A stretch of DNA of 7,218 nucleotides from Chloroflexota bacterium (GCA_021796375.1 JAJYJF010000109.1:1-7218); one strand, 5' to 3'; shown: positions 1 to 6,942, counted from the first letter of the stretch. Numbers and translations are program-made. Notes: generated from the sequence alone by a model not told the origin.

Positions 1-749
1 ACGGGCTGGCCGTCCAGGCCTTCCGCGCCGGGGGATTTCCAGGAAAGATCGGGCTCGTCTTGAGCCTCTCGAACTTCCTCCCGGCTTCGCCGTCCGAAGC
101 CGACGCTGCCGCTTGCCGGCGGGTCTACGCCGAAGGATCGGCGCTCTTCGCCAGTCCGGTCTTTTTAGGGGAATATCCGGCCGACCTGATGGAATGGATC
201 GGCCCGCAGCAGCCGCGGATTCAGCCCGGCGACCTGGAGATCATCTCTCAGCCGGTCGACTTCCTGGGGGTGAACTATTACACCAGCAACGCGGTGGCCT
301 TCGATCCGCGCGGCGGCCATTTAAAAGCCTCCGTGGCGCAGGTCTCCGGCCCCGGCTGGGGCCGGACCGCGATGGGCTGGGGGATCAACCCGCCCGGGTT
401 GAAAGACGTGCTGATGGATATGCACCGGACCTACCGCGCCCCGCAGCTGCTGATCACCGAAAACGGTACTGCCATGCCGGACACGCCCGCCGCGGATGGA
501 ACGGTAGCCGATAACGCCCGGATCGCGTATATCCGCGAGCACCTGCTGGCCGCCTGGGAAGCGATCCAGGCCGGCGCCCCGCTGATGGGATATTACTACT
601 GGAGCCTGATGGATAATTTCGAATGGGCTGACGGCTACGGCCCGCGCTTCGGCCTGGTCCGGACCGATTACCCCACGCTCAGGCGCATCCCCAAGCAAAG
701 CGCTGCCTGGTACCGGGATGCCATCGCCCGCAACGGCCTGGAGGAATAG
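1..749 (+). CDS. GH1 family beta-glycosidase (beta-glucosidase-like), C-terminal part
   Basis: This is the C-terminal 248 residues of a glycoside hydrolase family 1 enzyme, which hydrolyses beta-linked glucosides, galactosides or related sugars with retention of configuration. The reading frame is open to the left edge (first full codon at 3), and the residues before the TTG at 60 (AFRAGGFPGKIGLVLSLS) match the conserved GH1 stretch, so the gene begins outside the window. The nucleophile glutamate is in LLITENGTA, codon 459-461. The sugar-binding motif YYWSLMDNFEWADGYGPRFG follows near the end, and then the usual closing R-x-x-K-x-S-x-x-W-Y. The acid/base motif T-x-N-E-P should lie upstream, out of view. 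GH1 proteins are about 450 residues, so a little over half is seen. No signal peptide can be judged. The exact substrate cannot be read from this part. A HAD gene follows after 5 bases, probably in the same operon. Confidence 0.95.
   Translation, partial: GLAVQAFRAGGFPGKIGLVLSLSNFLPASPSEADAAACRRVYAEGSALFASPVFLGEYPADLMEWIGPQQPRIQPGDLEIISQPVDFLGVNYYTSNAVAFDPRGGHLKASVAQVSGPGWGRTAMGWGINPPGLKDVLMDMHRTYRAPQLLITENGTAMPDTPAADGTVADNARIAYIREHLLAAWEAIQAGAPLMGYYYWSLMDNFEWADGYGPRFGLVRTDYPTLRRIPKQSAAWYRDAIARNGLEE
740..744 (+). promoter_or_regulatory. Ribosome binding site of the HAD gene
   Basis: GGAGG lies inside the last codons of the GH1 gene and ends 10 bases before the GTG at 755. It supports GTG as the start and suggests translation of the HAD gene is coupled to termination of the GH1 gene. 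Confidence 0.7.
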
Positions 750-754
750 CTCCG

Positions 755-1411
755 GTGGCGTGCGTCCAAGCCGTCATCTTCGACGTCGACGGGTTAATGA
801 TTGATTCGGAGCGGATCTTCTTCCGCCTCATCCAGCAGATCCTCGCGGAGCGCGGGATCGCCTTTGGCAACGAGCATTTTACGCGCATGCTCGGCCTGGA
901 CTACCCGCAAACCGCGGACTATGTGATCGCCGAGGCGGGCATCTCCGACCGGCCCGAAGCTTTCAACCACCTCTACCTGGATCGTTTCGACGCCCAGCTC
1001 GAGACGCACCTGGACCCGAACCCCGGCCTGATCCCGCTGGTGAGCGAGCTCCGCCAGCGGCGCGTCCCGCTGGGGATCGCTTCGAACAGCCCCTCCGAGT
1101 ACTGCCAGCGCGTGCTGAAGGCGATCGGTTTGGTAGGCGCGTTCCAGGTGATCGCCGGCCGCGAGCAGGTCGAGCAGGCGAAACCGGCGCCGGATGTGTA
1201 CCTGCGGGCTGCCCGCCTGCTGGGACGCGCCCCGGAAGCCTGCCTGGCCGTCGAAGATTCGCCGGTGGGCGTGCAGTCGGCGCTTCGCGCGGGGATGCGC
1301 GTGGCGGTGATCAACCCCTGGGTGGATGTCCCCGAAACCTCAAAAGCAAGCCGGAAATACCCCAGCCTGGCCGGGCTCCACGAGCACCTGTCCGACTACC
1401 TGTGCCCCTGA
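755..1411 (+). CDS. HAD-IA hydrolase, beta-phosphoglucomutase / sugar-phosphatase-like
   Basis: A 218-residue HAD superfamily protein, the usual size for the beta-phosphoglucomutase/GS1-like branch. Motif I is DVDG at residues 10-13 (nucleophile D10, acid/base D12). Motif II is the serine in ASNS (about 110), motif III the lysine in AKPAP (143), and motif IV E167-D168 in AVEDSPVG. The helical cap lies between motifs I and II (about 17-85), which is the type C1 cap of this branch. Family members are beta-phosphoglucomutases or phosphatases acting on small sugar phosphates in the cytoplasm, and sequence alone does not separate these. The GTG start is chosen because GGAGG sits at a good distance and the family's hydrophobic first strand (VQAVIFDVDG) starts right after. 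The gene is 5 bases behind a GH1 glycosidase, which suggests a role in using the released sugar. This is inference. It ends 9 bases before the stop of the convergent MFS gene. Confidence 0.92.
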   Translation: MACVQAVIFDVDGLMIDSERIFFRLIQQILAERGIAFGNEHFTRMLGLDYPQTADYVIAEAGISDRPEAFNHLYLDRFDAQLETHLDPNPGLIPLVSELRQRRVPLGIASNSPSEYCQRVLKAIGLVGAFQVIAGREQVEQAKPAPDVYLRAARLLGRAPEACLAVEDSPVGVQSALRAGMRVAVINPWVDVPETSKASRKYPSLAGLHEHLSDYLCP

Positions 1412-1420
1412 GCCCGGGGA

Positions 1421-2737
1421 TCAGATGTTCAACCGGCGGATATGGGGCGCCAGGATCAGCACGCCGGCCGCCAGGACCAGCGCGAGCGCGCCCGCAGCGG
1501 CGACCGCAGCCGGCGAGGAAAATGCCTGGGCCAGCCAGCCCAGGATCAGGGATCCGATCGGCACCAGGCCGAAAAACACCAACGTGTAAACCCCCATCAC
1601 CCGCCCGCGCAGCTCGTCTTTGACCAGGTGCTGGACCAGGCTGTTGCACAGGTTGGAAAGGGTCATGAATCCCCAACCAACCCCGACCATCAGGATCAGC
1701 GATACGGGTACGAGACGGGCCCAGGCAAACACCAGCATCATGACCGGATAAACGAACATCCCAAGGGTCATCATCTTGCCGCGGTGGTAGCGAAGCCCGA
1801 AGGACGCGATCATCAAAGCCGCGACCAGCGAGCCGACCCCTCTGGCTGCCTGCAGCAGGCCGTTCGTGGTCGCATCGCCGTTCAAGACGTCCACCGCCCA
1901 GGCCGGGATCAGGTTGTTCATCGAGAGTCCCAGCAGGCCGGAGCCGCCGATGATCAGGATGAGCACGCGGATATCCTGGTTGGCCCAGACGTACCTCAGC
2001 CCTTCACGGAGCTCATTTACCGCGGAGGTCTTCCGCGTCACGGGGGTGAAGGGCGCGAGCTTCATCATCACCAGGGCGATGATGACCGCGAAAAAGGAGA
2101 TCCCGTTGATGGTGAAGCACCAGCCCGGTCCAAGCGCCGCGTAAGCCAGGCCGGCGATCGCGGGCCCGACCGCCGTGGCCATGTTGAACATCGCCGCGTT
2201 CAGGGCAATCGCATTGGCCATGTGATCGCGGTTGACCATCTCCAGCACGAACGACTGCCGCGCGGGGGCATCGAATGCGTTCGCGATCCCCAGCAGGAAC
2301 GCCAGCAGGATGATATGCCACGGCTGGACGGCTCCCGCGAAGGTCAGGCCGGCGAGGATGAAGGCCAGGAGGAGCATGCTCGACTGGGTGATGACCAGCA
2401 GGTTGCGGCGGCTCATCCGGTCCGAGATCACCCCGCCGAACAGCGTGAACAACCAGGTGGGGATCCCCGAAGCAAAGCCCACGTAGCCGAGAAAAGCCGG
2501 CGAGTGGGTCAGCTGGAAGATCAAATACCCCTGTGCGGTGGTCTGCATCCAGGTGCCTACCAGCGAAGCCAGCTGCCCGTAGAACCACAGCCGGTAGTTC
2601 GGGAACCGCAGCGCAGCAAAAGTCCCCTCCGCCTGGAGGGGAGGCTGCAGGGACACGGGTTCCAGCAGTCTGCTTCCGGTTTCTAGCTCGGGTGCGGCCG
2701 TCAGCGGGTCAAACGGCGGTGTGGTTTCGGTGGACAT
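1421..2737 (-). CDS. MFS exporter, MFS_3 / EntS-like
   Basis: A 438-residue inner-membrane transporter of the major facilitator superfamily with about 12 hydrophobic segments between residues 45 and 432. The cytoplasmic loop between TM2 and TM3 carries GGVISDRMSRRNLL (101-114), a variant of the MFS motif A. The segments N-A-x-x-L-N-x-A-M-F-N with GPAIAG (175-196) and D-E-L-R-G-R-V-M-G-V-Y (374-384) are typical of the MFS_3 group that includes the enterobactin exporter EntS and macrolide-type efflux proteins. The likely role is proton-driven export of a small hydrophobic compound; the substrate is unknown. The first 37 residues are a polar, proline-rich cytoplasmic tail. The gene lies 102 bases downstream of a marR gene on the same strand, the usual arrangement for regulated efflux. 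No clear Shine-Dalgarno sequence precedes the ATG, and no better internal start was found. Confidence 0.94.
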   Translation of the reverse strand: MSTETTPPFDPLTAAPELETGSRLLEPVSLQPPLQAEGTFAALRFPNYRLWFYGQLASLVGTWMQTTAQGYLIFQLTHSPAFLGYVGFASGIPTWLFTLFGGVISDRMSRRNLLVITQSSMLLLAFILAGLTFAGAVQPWHIILLAFLLGIANAFDAPARQSFVLEMVNRDHMANAIALNAAMFNMATAVGPAIAGLAYAALGPGWCFTINGISFFAVIIALVMMKLAPFTPVTRKTSAVNELREGLRYVWANQDIRVLILIIGGSGLLGLSMNNLIPAWAVDVLNGDATTNGLLQAARGVGSLVAALMIASFGLRYHRGKMMTLGMFVYPVMMLVFAWARLVPVSLILMVGVGWGFMTLSNLCNSLVQHLVKDELRGRVMGVYTLVFFGLVPIGSLILGWLAQAFSSPAAVAAAGALALVLAAGVLILAPHIRRLNI

Positions 2738-2839
2738 CGCGTTGGTCGGGTAACTTAATCGGGGTGAGCAAGGATACCGCTAAATTTGGGGCAGTTCGGC
2801 TTTCAGGGGTTGGATCGGTACGGATCTGCTGCGGTGCGC

Positions 2840-3283
2840 CTACACCGTTTCCCGGCGGGAAAAGACGGATTGCAGCTGGTCCATAGAATTGACGATCCGA
2901 TCCAGGTCATCCGGTGAAAAGCCTTCGAAGCTCCTGGCCAGGCTGGTGCGGGTACTTTCCAGAGCCTGGTCGAGCATCACTTTTCCCCGCGCTGTCAATC
3001 CAAGCTGCAGGCGGCGCCGGTCCTCGGGGCAGGGGCTGCGCATCACCCACCCGCGCGTGACCAGCAGGTCGACCATTTTGGAGAGGGTGGGCAGCGTCAG
3101 CCCGATATGATCCGCCACCTCCGACAGCGACGCGTCGGTGTGTTTGTTGATGAAGATCAAGATCCTGAATTGGGGAACCGAGATATCCTGATGACGATGA
3201 CTGCGAAGCTGCATGCGAATGCTTCGCATGACGAGGGGAACTGCGTCCAGGACTGCCTGCGCACAATCGAAGGTGGTAGCCAT
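2840..3283 (-). CDS. MarR-family transcriptional regulator
   Basis: A 147-residue MarR-type winged-helix regulator, which normally acts as a dimer binding a palindromic site and is released by a small ligand or oxidation. The HTH lies at about residues 51-73 (SLSEVADHIGLTLPTLSKMV). The wing carries the family signature PEDRRRLQLGLT (86-97), and long dimerisation helices lie at both ends. The start at 3283 is chosen over an in-frame ATG at 3319: AAAGGAG lies 9 bases upstream of 3283, and the 3319 codon falls inside the probable -10 box. There are two cysteines (C8 and C85), neither in the reactive position known from OhrR-type proteins as far as I can judge, so a ligand-sensing mode is as likely as a redox one. 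It is followed on the same strand by the MFS exporter, which it probably controls along with itself. Confidence 0.95.
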   Translation of the reverse strand: MATTFDCAQAVLDAVPLVMRSIRMQLRSHRHQDISVPQFRILIFINKHTDASLSEVADHIGLTLPTLSKMVDLLVTRGWVMRSPCPEDRRRLQLGLTARGKVMLDQALESTRTSLARSFEGFSPDDLDRIVNSMDQLQSVFSRRETV

Positions 3284-3292
3284 CGGGTTGTT

Positions 3293-3299
3293 CTCCTTT
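3293..3299 (-). promoter_or_regulatory. Ribosome binding site of marR
   Basis: AAAGGAG on the minus strand, 9 bases before the ATG at 3283. It decides the start against the upstream ATG at 3319. Confidence 0.8.
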
Positions 3300-3303
3300 C
3301 TAA

Positions 3304-3347
3304 CAGTTCGAATAACCAATTATATACTGCTTGGGGTCGAAATCCAC
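3304..3347 (-). promoter_or_regulatory. Probable marR promoter with candidate operator
   Basis: A perfect TATAAT -10 box lies at 3319-3324 (minus strand), about 30 bases upstream of the marR ribosome binding site. The -35 region around 3342-3347 (GTGGAT) is poor, as is common for activatable or weak promoters. An inverted repeat ATAA-CCAA-TTAT (3312-3323) covers the -10 box and the expected transcription start, with CAGT (3304) and ACTG (3326) further out. Its place and size suit a MarR self-binding site. The -10 box is seen directly; the operator role is inference. Confidence 0.45.
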
Positions 3348-3476
3348 GCCGAAAGGCAGCGATTCAGGACCTGGAGGCCCTGGATCGTGTTTGCGAAAAG
3401 CAGCACGGAAGAAGATGATCGGGAAGTGGGGAGATTGAGAAACCAGATGCCCGGCGGCCCGATCCCTGTTCCCAAT

Positions 3477-4826
3477 TCACGATTCACCCTTCTCTATTCT
3501 CGCCAGTTGCCCCGTCAGATCGTGCGCCAGCGCCCCGCCGATCATCACCGGGACGATCTCGCCCACCGGCGCCCGGCCCTCGACGATCACCAGCCCGTCG
3601 ATCTCGGGGGCATCGCGGTAGGATCTGCCCACCGAGATTCCCTGGTTGTACCCCTCGATGAGGACGTCCAGCTGGCGGCCGATGTAGGCCTGGTTCTTCT
3701 CGAGCGAGATGCCCTGCTGCAGGGCCATCAGCCGCTCCAGCCGCTCGTGCTTCACCTCGGGGGGGATGGGGTCGCCCAGCGGCTCGCTTGACGTGCCCGG
3801 TTCGAAGGAGAACTCGAATGCCCCGATGCGGTCGAAGCGAATTTCGGTCACAAAATCCAGCAGGCGCTGGAAAGCCTCTTCGGTCTCGCCGGGGTACCCG
3901 ACGATGAGCGTCGTGCGCAGCGCCAGGCCCGGCAGGGCGGCTCGCATCTTGGCCAGGGTGCTGTGGACCCAATCCATGTTGGCTGGCCGCCGCATGGCGC
4001 GCAGCACCATCGGGTCGGCGTGCTGCAGGGGCATATCCAGGTAGGGGAGGATCTGCGGGTGGGCTGCCATCACCTCGATCAGGTGGTCGGTGACGTAGCC
4101 CGGGAAGGCGTACAGCACCCGGATCCAGTCGATCCCCGGCGCTTCGGCTGCCAGCCGTTCGAGCAGTGCTGCCAGTCCATCTTTCATACCCAGGTCGTGG
4201 CCGTAGTCGGTCGTATCCTGGGCGATCAGGATGATCTCCCGGACGCCGTTCTCTTGAAGGAGGCGGGCTTCCCCGAGGATCGACTCCACCGGCCGGCTGA
4301 CCGCCGTACCCTTAATCAGCGGGATGGCGCAGAAGGCGCACGGCCGGCGGCAGCCGTCGGCGATCTTCAGGTATGCGCTCGCGCCCTGCACGGCTACGCG
4401 CGGCATCCCGCGCTCGTCAGCGCCGACGGTAGCCGCCTCCGGCAGGTGGTAGAGCGGCCCGGGCTGCTTCCGGCTGCGCAGCTCCTGGACGACCTCCACC
4501 ACGTCCATCCAGCGGCGGGTGCCCATGAGACCGTCGACCCCGGGCACCTCGCGGACCACCGCCTCGCGGTAGCGCTGGGTCAGGCAGCCGGCGGCGATCA
4601 GAACCTGCCCGGGTTTTTTCCGGCCCGCCAGGTCGGCCAGCACCGAGAGCGATTCCTGCCGCGCGGGGCCAATGAACCCGCAGGTGTTGACAATCAATAC
4701 ATCGGCGCGCTCGGCGCGCTCGACCGGGCGGTATCCGGCCCGCTGCAGCAGGCCGGCCATGGATTCGGAGTCAACGGTATTCTTGGCGCATCCCAAGGAG
4801 ACCAGATAAAAAGAGCTTTTACCCAT
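3477..4826 (-). CDS. rimO: Ribosomal protein S12 methylthiotransferase RimO
   Basis: A 449-residue radical-SAM methylthiotransferase that adds a methylthio group to an aspartate of ribosomal protein uS12. The N-terminal UPF0004 domain begins with the RimO signature SLGCAKNTVDSE (10-21) and holds the three cysteines of the first 4Fe-4S cluster (C13, C49, C81). The radical-SAM motif C159-RRP-C163-AF-C166 binds the second cluster. GRSYRDAPEIDG (400-411) lies in the C-terminal TRAM domain (about 375-445) and is typical of RimO rather than MiaB, which lacks the P-E-I/V-D-G form. Length and all key residues are normal, so the enzyme should be active. AGGAA lies 11 bases upstream of the ATG, next to the stop of the RodZ-like gene 18 bases away, which suggests one transcript. 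No clear hairpin-plus-T-run terminator follows the gene in 3284-3476. Confidence 0.98.
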   Translation of the reverse strand: MGKSSFYLVSLGCAKNTVDSESMAGLLQRAGYRPVERAERADVLIVNTCGFIGPARQESLSVLADLAGRKKPGQVLIAAGCLTQRYREAVVREVPGVDGLMGTRRWMDVVEVVQELRSRKQPGPLYHLPEAATVGADERGMPRVAVQGASAYLKIADGCRRPCAFCAIPLIKGTAVSRPVESILGEARLLQENGVREIILIAQDTTDYGHDLGMKDGLAALLERLAAEAPGIDWIRVLYAFPGYVTDHLIEVMAAHPQILPYLDMPLQHADPMVLRAMRRPANMDWVHSTLAKMRAALPGLALRTTLIVGYPGETEEAFQRLLDFVTEIRFDRIGAFEFSFEPGTSSEPLGDPIPPEVKHERLERLMALQQGISLEKNQAYIGRQLDVLIEGYNQGISVGRSYRDAPEIDGLVIVEGRAPVGEIVPVMIGGALAHDLTGQLARIEKGES

Positions 4827-4844
4827 ACTGTTAAAAATTCCTGT

Positions 4845-6251
4845 CTAGCCCGCCGGCGTGGCCGATGCGGGCGCGGTTTTTGTCGCCGTGGGGCCGGCAG
4901 CCGGCGTGCCCGTCGCTGCCGGCAGGGCAGGGGTGGCTGTCGCCGGGCTGGTTGGGATGACCAGGGTCAGCTTCTGCATACCCTTCGACGTGAAAATCAG
5001 GTCCAGCACCTGGCCTTCCGTACCGGGCACCCCCTGATCCTGGTTGTTCAGGTAAACCTGGAAGCCGGCCGCGTTCCCGGTGAGGATTTCGATCTGGCTC
5101 CCCGCGGAAAATGGGTAGGCGTTCCCGGGGACAAGCCGGCCGGAGAAGACCATCTTATTGTCGGCGGTGACCTTGATCCACGGGCGCTGGGAGGCAATCA
5201 GGTTGACCTCGATGGCGCCCGGCGTCCCTGCCGGCAGCCCGGCCGGGATCTGCGCGGCGGTGGGTTCGGCCGCCGCATCGGGGGTCGTTCCCGCCGGCTG
5301 GGAGGGCGTTTGCTGCGGGGCAACCGCGGCCAGGCTGGCCTGGCTGGGCTGCGGGGTCGCCAGCAGCACGTCGGAGATGGACGGGGAGGTCGCGGTCACG
5401 CCGAGATTCGCGCGCTGGCTGAGGACCTGGCCCGATACCCAGATCAGGACGGCGACCAGCAGCACGATCAGGCCGGCCGTTGCGAGCACGTCGACCGAGA
5501 AGAGCCGCCGGAGCGGCAGGTTGGCGACAACTTTCGGCGCCGGCCGCCTGGCCGAGGCTTGCTGAGTCCGCAGCTCCGCGGCTGCCTTTTCCTCGCGCCG
5601 GGCCTGTAGGGCTTCGGCAAAGCGCAGCAGAAGCTTATCACCATCCAGGTTGAGGAAATGGGCATAGTTCGCCAGCATCCCCCGCGCCTGGACGAAGGAG
5701 GGCAGCTCTTCCATCCGGCCGGCTTCCAGGAGAGCCAGGGTAGCGCTGCGCAGGTGCGTGTGCCGCTCCACTTCTCCCAGGGAGAGGCTGATGAGCTCGC
5801 GCTGCTGCTTGAGGGTCTGCCCGATTTCGATGAATAATTCCTGCGAGGGCTGCATCCCGGGCGAGAGAAGCGGTCCATCCGGGCCGGCCGGGGAGGGCTC
5901 TTCTGAATCCGGCGCGTCTTCCACCAGGAGCTCGGGCTCGGGCGGGGCAGGTAAAATCGGGGGCGCTCCGCCAGGCGCGGAGGGTTCAGCGAAAGCCACC
6001 GGCGCCGGGTCGGGAACCGCCTGCGGGCTGGCAAGCGCCGCGAGGAGGGGCTGCGCGTCCAGGTTCAGGTAGCCCGCATACAGCCGCAAAAAGCCCTTGC
6101 CCTGCACGGTCGAAGGCAGCGCCGCCCAGTCATCCATTTCCAGCGCCTGCAGGAAGCGCGGCCGGATATGGGTAGCCTGCGCTGCCTGGTCGATGCTCTC
6201 GCCGCGGGAAAGGCGGGCGTTGAGCAGCTGCAGTCCAACAGTCTCCGTCAT
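4845..6251 (-). CDS. RodZ-like protein with two tandem HTH domains, one TM segment and a DUF4115 domain
   Basis: A 468-residue membrane protein. Two Xre/RodZ-type HTH_25 domains lie at about 4-75 and 142-215, joined by an acidic Pro-rich linker. A basic stretch (PLRRL) and a single hydrophobic segment follow at about 254-277. A Pro/Thr/Ala/Gln-rich stalk (283-345), a DUF4115-like beta domain (346-432, with W358-IKV and a GN-AGFQVYLNN segment), and an Ala/Thr/Pro tail complete it. RodZ links the MreB cytoskeleton, through its cytoplasmic HTH, to the cell-wall machinery; topology here should be N-in, C-out. Ordinary RodZ has a single HTH, so the duplication is unusual. The ATG at 6251 fits the conserved domain start. 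It has no visible Shine-Dalgarno sequence, and a -10-like TATCAT lies 7 bases upstream, so the mRNA may be leaderless. rimO follows 18 bases downstream. Whether it acts as a true RodZ or in another membrane-anchored regulatory role cannot be settled from sequence. Confidence 0.87.
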   Translation of the reverse strand: MTETVGLQLLNARLSRGESIDQAAQATHIRPRFLQALEMDDWAALPSTVQGKGFLRLYAGYLNLDAQPLLAALASPQAVPDPAPVAFAEPSAPGGAPPILPAPPEPELLVEDAPDSEEPSPAGPDGPLLSPGMQPSQELFIEIGQTLKQQRELISLSLGEVERHTHLRSATLALLEAGRMEELPSFVQARGMLANYAHFLNLDGDKLLLRFAEALQARREEKAAAELRTQQASARRPAPKVVANLPLRRLFSVDVLATAGLIVLLVAVLIWVSGQVLSQRANLGVTATSPSISDVLLATPQPSQASLAAVAPQQTPSQPAGTTPDAAAEPTAAQIPAGLPAGTPGAIEVNLIASQRPWIKVTADNKMVFSGRLVPGNAYPFSAGSQIEILTGNAAGFQVYLNNQDQGVPGTEGQVLDLIFTSKGMQKLTLVIPTSPATATPALPAATGTPAAGPTATKTAPASATPAG

Positions 6252-6258
6252 AGCAGGG

Positions 6259-6264
6259 ATGATA
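6259..6264 (-). promoter_or_regulatory. Possible -10 box of a leaderless rodZ-like/rimO transcript
   Basis: TATCAT (5 of 6 matches to TATAAT) ends 7 bases before the ATG of the RodZ-like gene, so transcription would begin at or next to the start codon. No good -35 hexamer is present at 16-18 bases upstream, where the T-run and stem of the rplI terminator lie. The call is tentative. Confidence 0.35.
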
Positions 6265-6275
6265 CTACAGTTATC

Positions 6276-6325
6276 AAAAACCCCACCGGGCTGGCCGCCT
6301 GCTGGGTGGCTGGCTGCCGGTGGGG
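6276..6325 (-). terminator. Rho-independent terminator of rplI
   Basis: On the minus strand, a perfect 9-base-pair stem (CCCCACCGG / CCGGTGGGG, arms 6317-6325 and 6281-6289) is followed directly by TTTTT (6276-6280). The 27-base loop can form a smaller inner stem (GCC/GGC). It lies about 27 bases after the rplI stop codon, and separates rplI from the RodZ-like gene. Confidence 0.8.
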
Positions 6326-6352
6326 AATGGGTTGCCGTGGAAAACCGGGGCC

Positions 6353-6925
6353 TTACTCAGCCGGTTGCGGCGCCGCTTCCGGTTCTGCTTCGGGGGCAGC
6401 GGGAGCCGGCGTCTCGGCCTTCGGCTCGGCTGCGGGGGCCGGCGCTTCGGCCTTCGGCTCGGCGGCGGCGGCCGGGGCCTCGCCCTCGCGGTGCACCAGG
6501 ATGTGGATCTCGGGGGTCAGGTCGACGGTCAGGCGGACGCGGGCCTTGTGCTCGCCCAGGGTGCGGATCGGCTCGGTATCGACCTGCCGCCGCTCGATTT
6601 TGAGGCCCGTTTTCTGTTCAATCGCTTCGGCGATCATCTGGGTGGTGATCGAGCCGTACAGCTTGCCCGTCTCGCCGGCTTTGCTGGCAAAAACGACCGA
6701 CAGGTTGGCGAGCTTCTCGGCGACAGCGCCCATCTCGGTGTTCAGCTCAGCCCGGCGGGCGTTTGCGTGCGCGCGGATGGTTTCCACCTGGCGCAGCGCG
6801 CCCGGGGTTGCCAGGACGGCCAGCCTCTGGGGCAGCAGGAAGTTGCGCCCGTACCCATCTGCGACGCGCTTCACATCCCCGGCCCGGCCCAATTTGTAGA
6901 CATCTTTGAGGAGGAGTACTTTCAT
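6353..6925 (-). CDS. rplI: 50S ribosomal protein bL9 with a C-terminal Ala/Pro/Glu extension
   Basis: Ribosomal protein bL9, a two-domain dumbbell-shaped protein of the large subunit that helps keep reading frame. The N-terminal domain carries the family signature: MKVLLLKDVYKLGRAGDV followed by V-A-D-G-Y-G-R-N-F-L-L-P (21-32). A long helix (about 42-75) leads to the C-terminal domain, with L-Y-G-S-I-T (89-94) and the closing strand ending near residue 147. The usual length is 148-150; here 190, because residues 148-190 form a low-complexity tail made of A-E-P-K-A-E-x-P-A-P-A repeats. AGAAAGGG lies 9 bases upstream of the ATG. The gene has its own promoter and terminator. The neighbours common elsewhere (rpsF, ssb, rpsR) are not seen, and an insertion sequence occupies the upstream side. 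Confidence 0.98.
   Translation of the reverse strand: MKVLLLKDVYKLGRAGDVKRVADGYGRNFLLPQRLAVLATPGALRQVETIRAHANARRAELNTEMGAVAEKLANLSVVFASKAGETGKLYGSITTQMIAEAIEQKTGLKIERRQVDTEPIRTLGEHKARVRLTVDLTPEIHILVHREGEAPAAAAEPKAEAPAPAAEPKAETPAPAAPEAEPEAAPQPAE
6405..6470 (-). repeat. Two tandem 33-base repeats in the 3' end of rplI
   Basis: Two adjacent 33-base units (6405-6437 and 6438-6470), each beginning GCCGGCG on the plus strand and sharing CGGCCTTCGGCTCGGC, differ at only a few positions. A third partial copy begins at 6471. Each unit codes for 11 residues of the form AEPKAE(A/T)PAPA, so the repeat stays in frame. Confidence 0.85.
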
Positions 6926-6934
6926 TGCATCAAG

Positions 6935-6942
6935 CCCTTTCT
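6935..6942 (-). promoter_or_regulatory. Ribosome binding site of rplI
   Basis: AGAAAGGG on the minus strand, 9 bases before the rplI ATG. The AAGGG part can pair with CCCTT in the leader hairpin loop (6976-6980). Confidence 0.75.

Noticed and set aside
1409..1426. Possible bidirectional terminator between the convergent HAD and MFS genes
   Set aside because: TGAGCCCGGGGATCA is only an imperfect palindrome around CCCGGG, with no T-run on either side.
1442..2686. Long plus-strand open frame of 414 codons
   Set aside because: It is fully antisense to the MFS gene. Its translation is rich in R, G, Q, H and D with no domain pattern, which is what GC-rich antisense frames look like.
3320..3476. 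Gap between rimO and marR searched for a small gene or terminator
   Set aside because: Apart from the marR promoter at its left end, only a short CAGG-A-CCTG palindrome and a CCTGGA repeat were found, with no T-run and no credible small ORF with a ribosome binding site.
3963..5609. Plus-strand open frame of 548 codons
   Set aside because: It runs antisense across rimO and the RodZ-like gene, has a Gly/Arg-rich nonsense composition, and both overlapped genes are clearly real.
6405..6470. 33-base repeats considered as a CRISPR-like or regulatory array
   Set aside because: The units are directly adjacent with no spacers and stay in frame within rplI, so they are coding tandem repeats.
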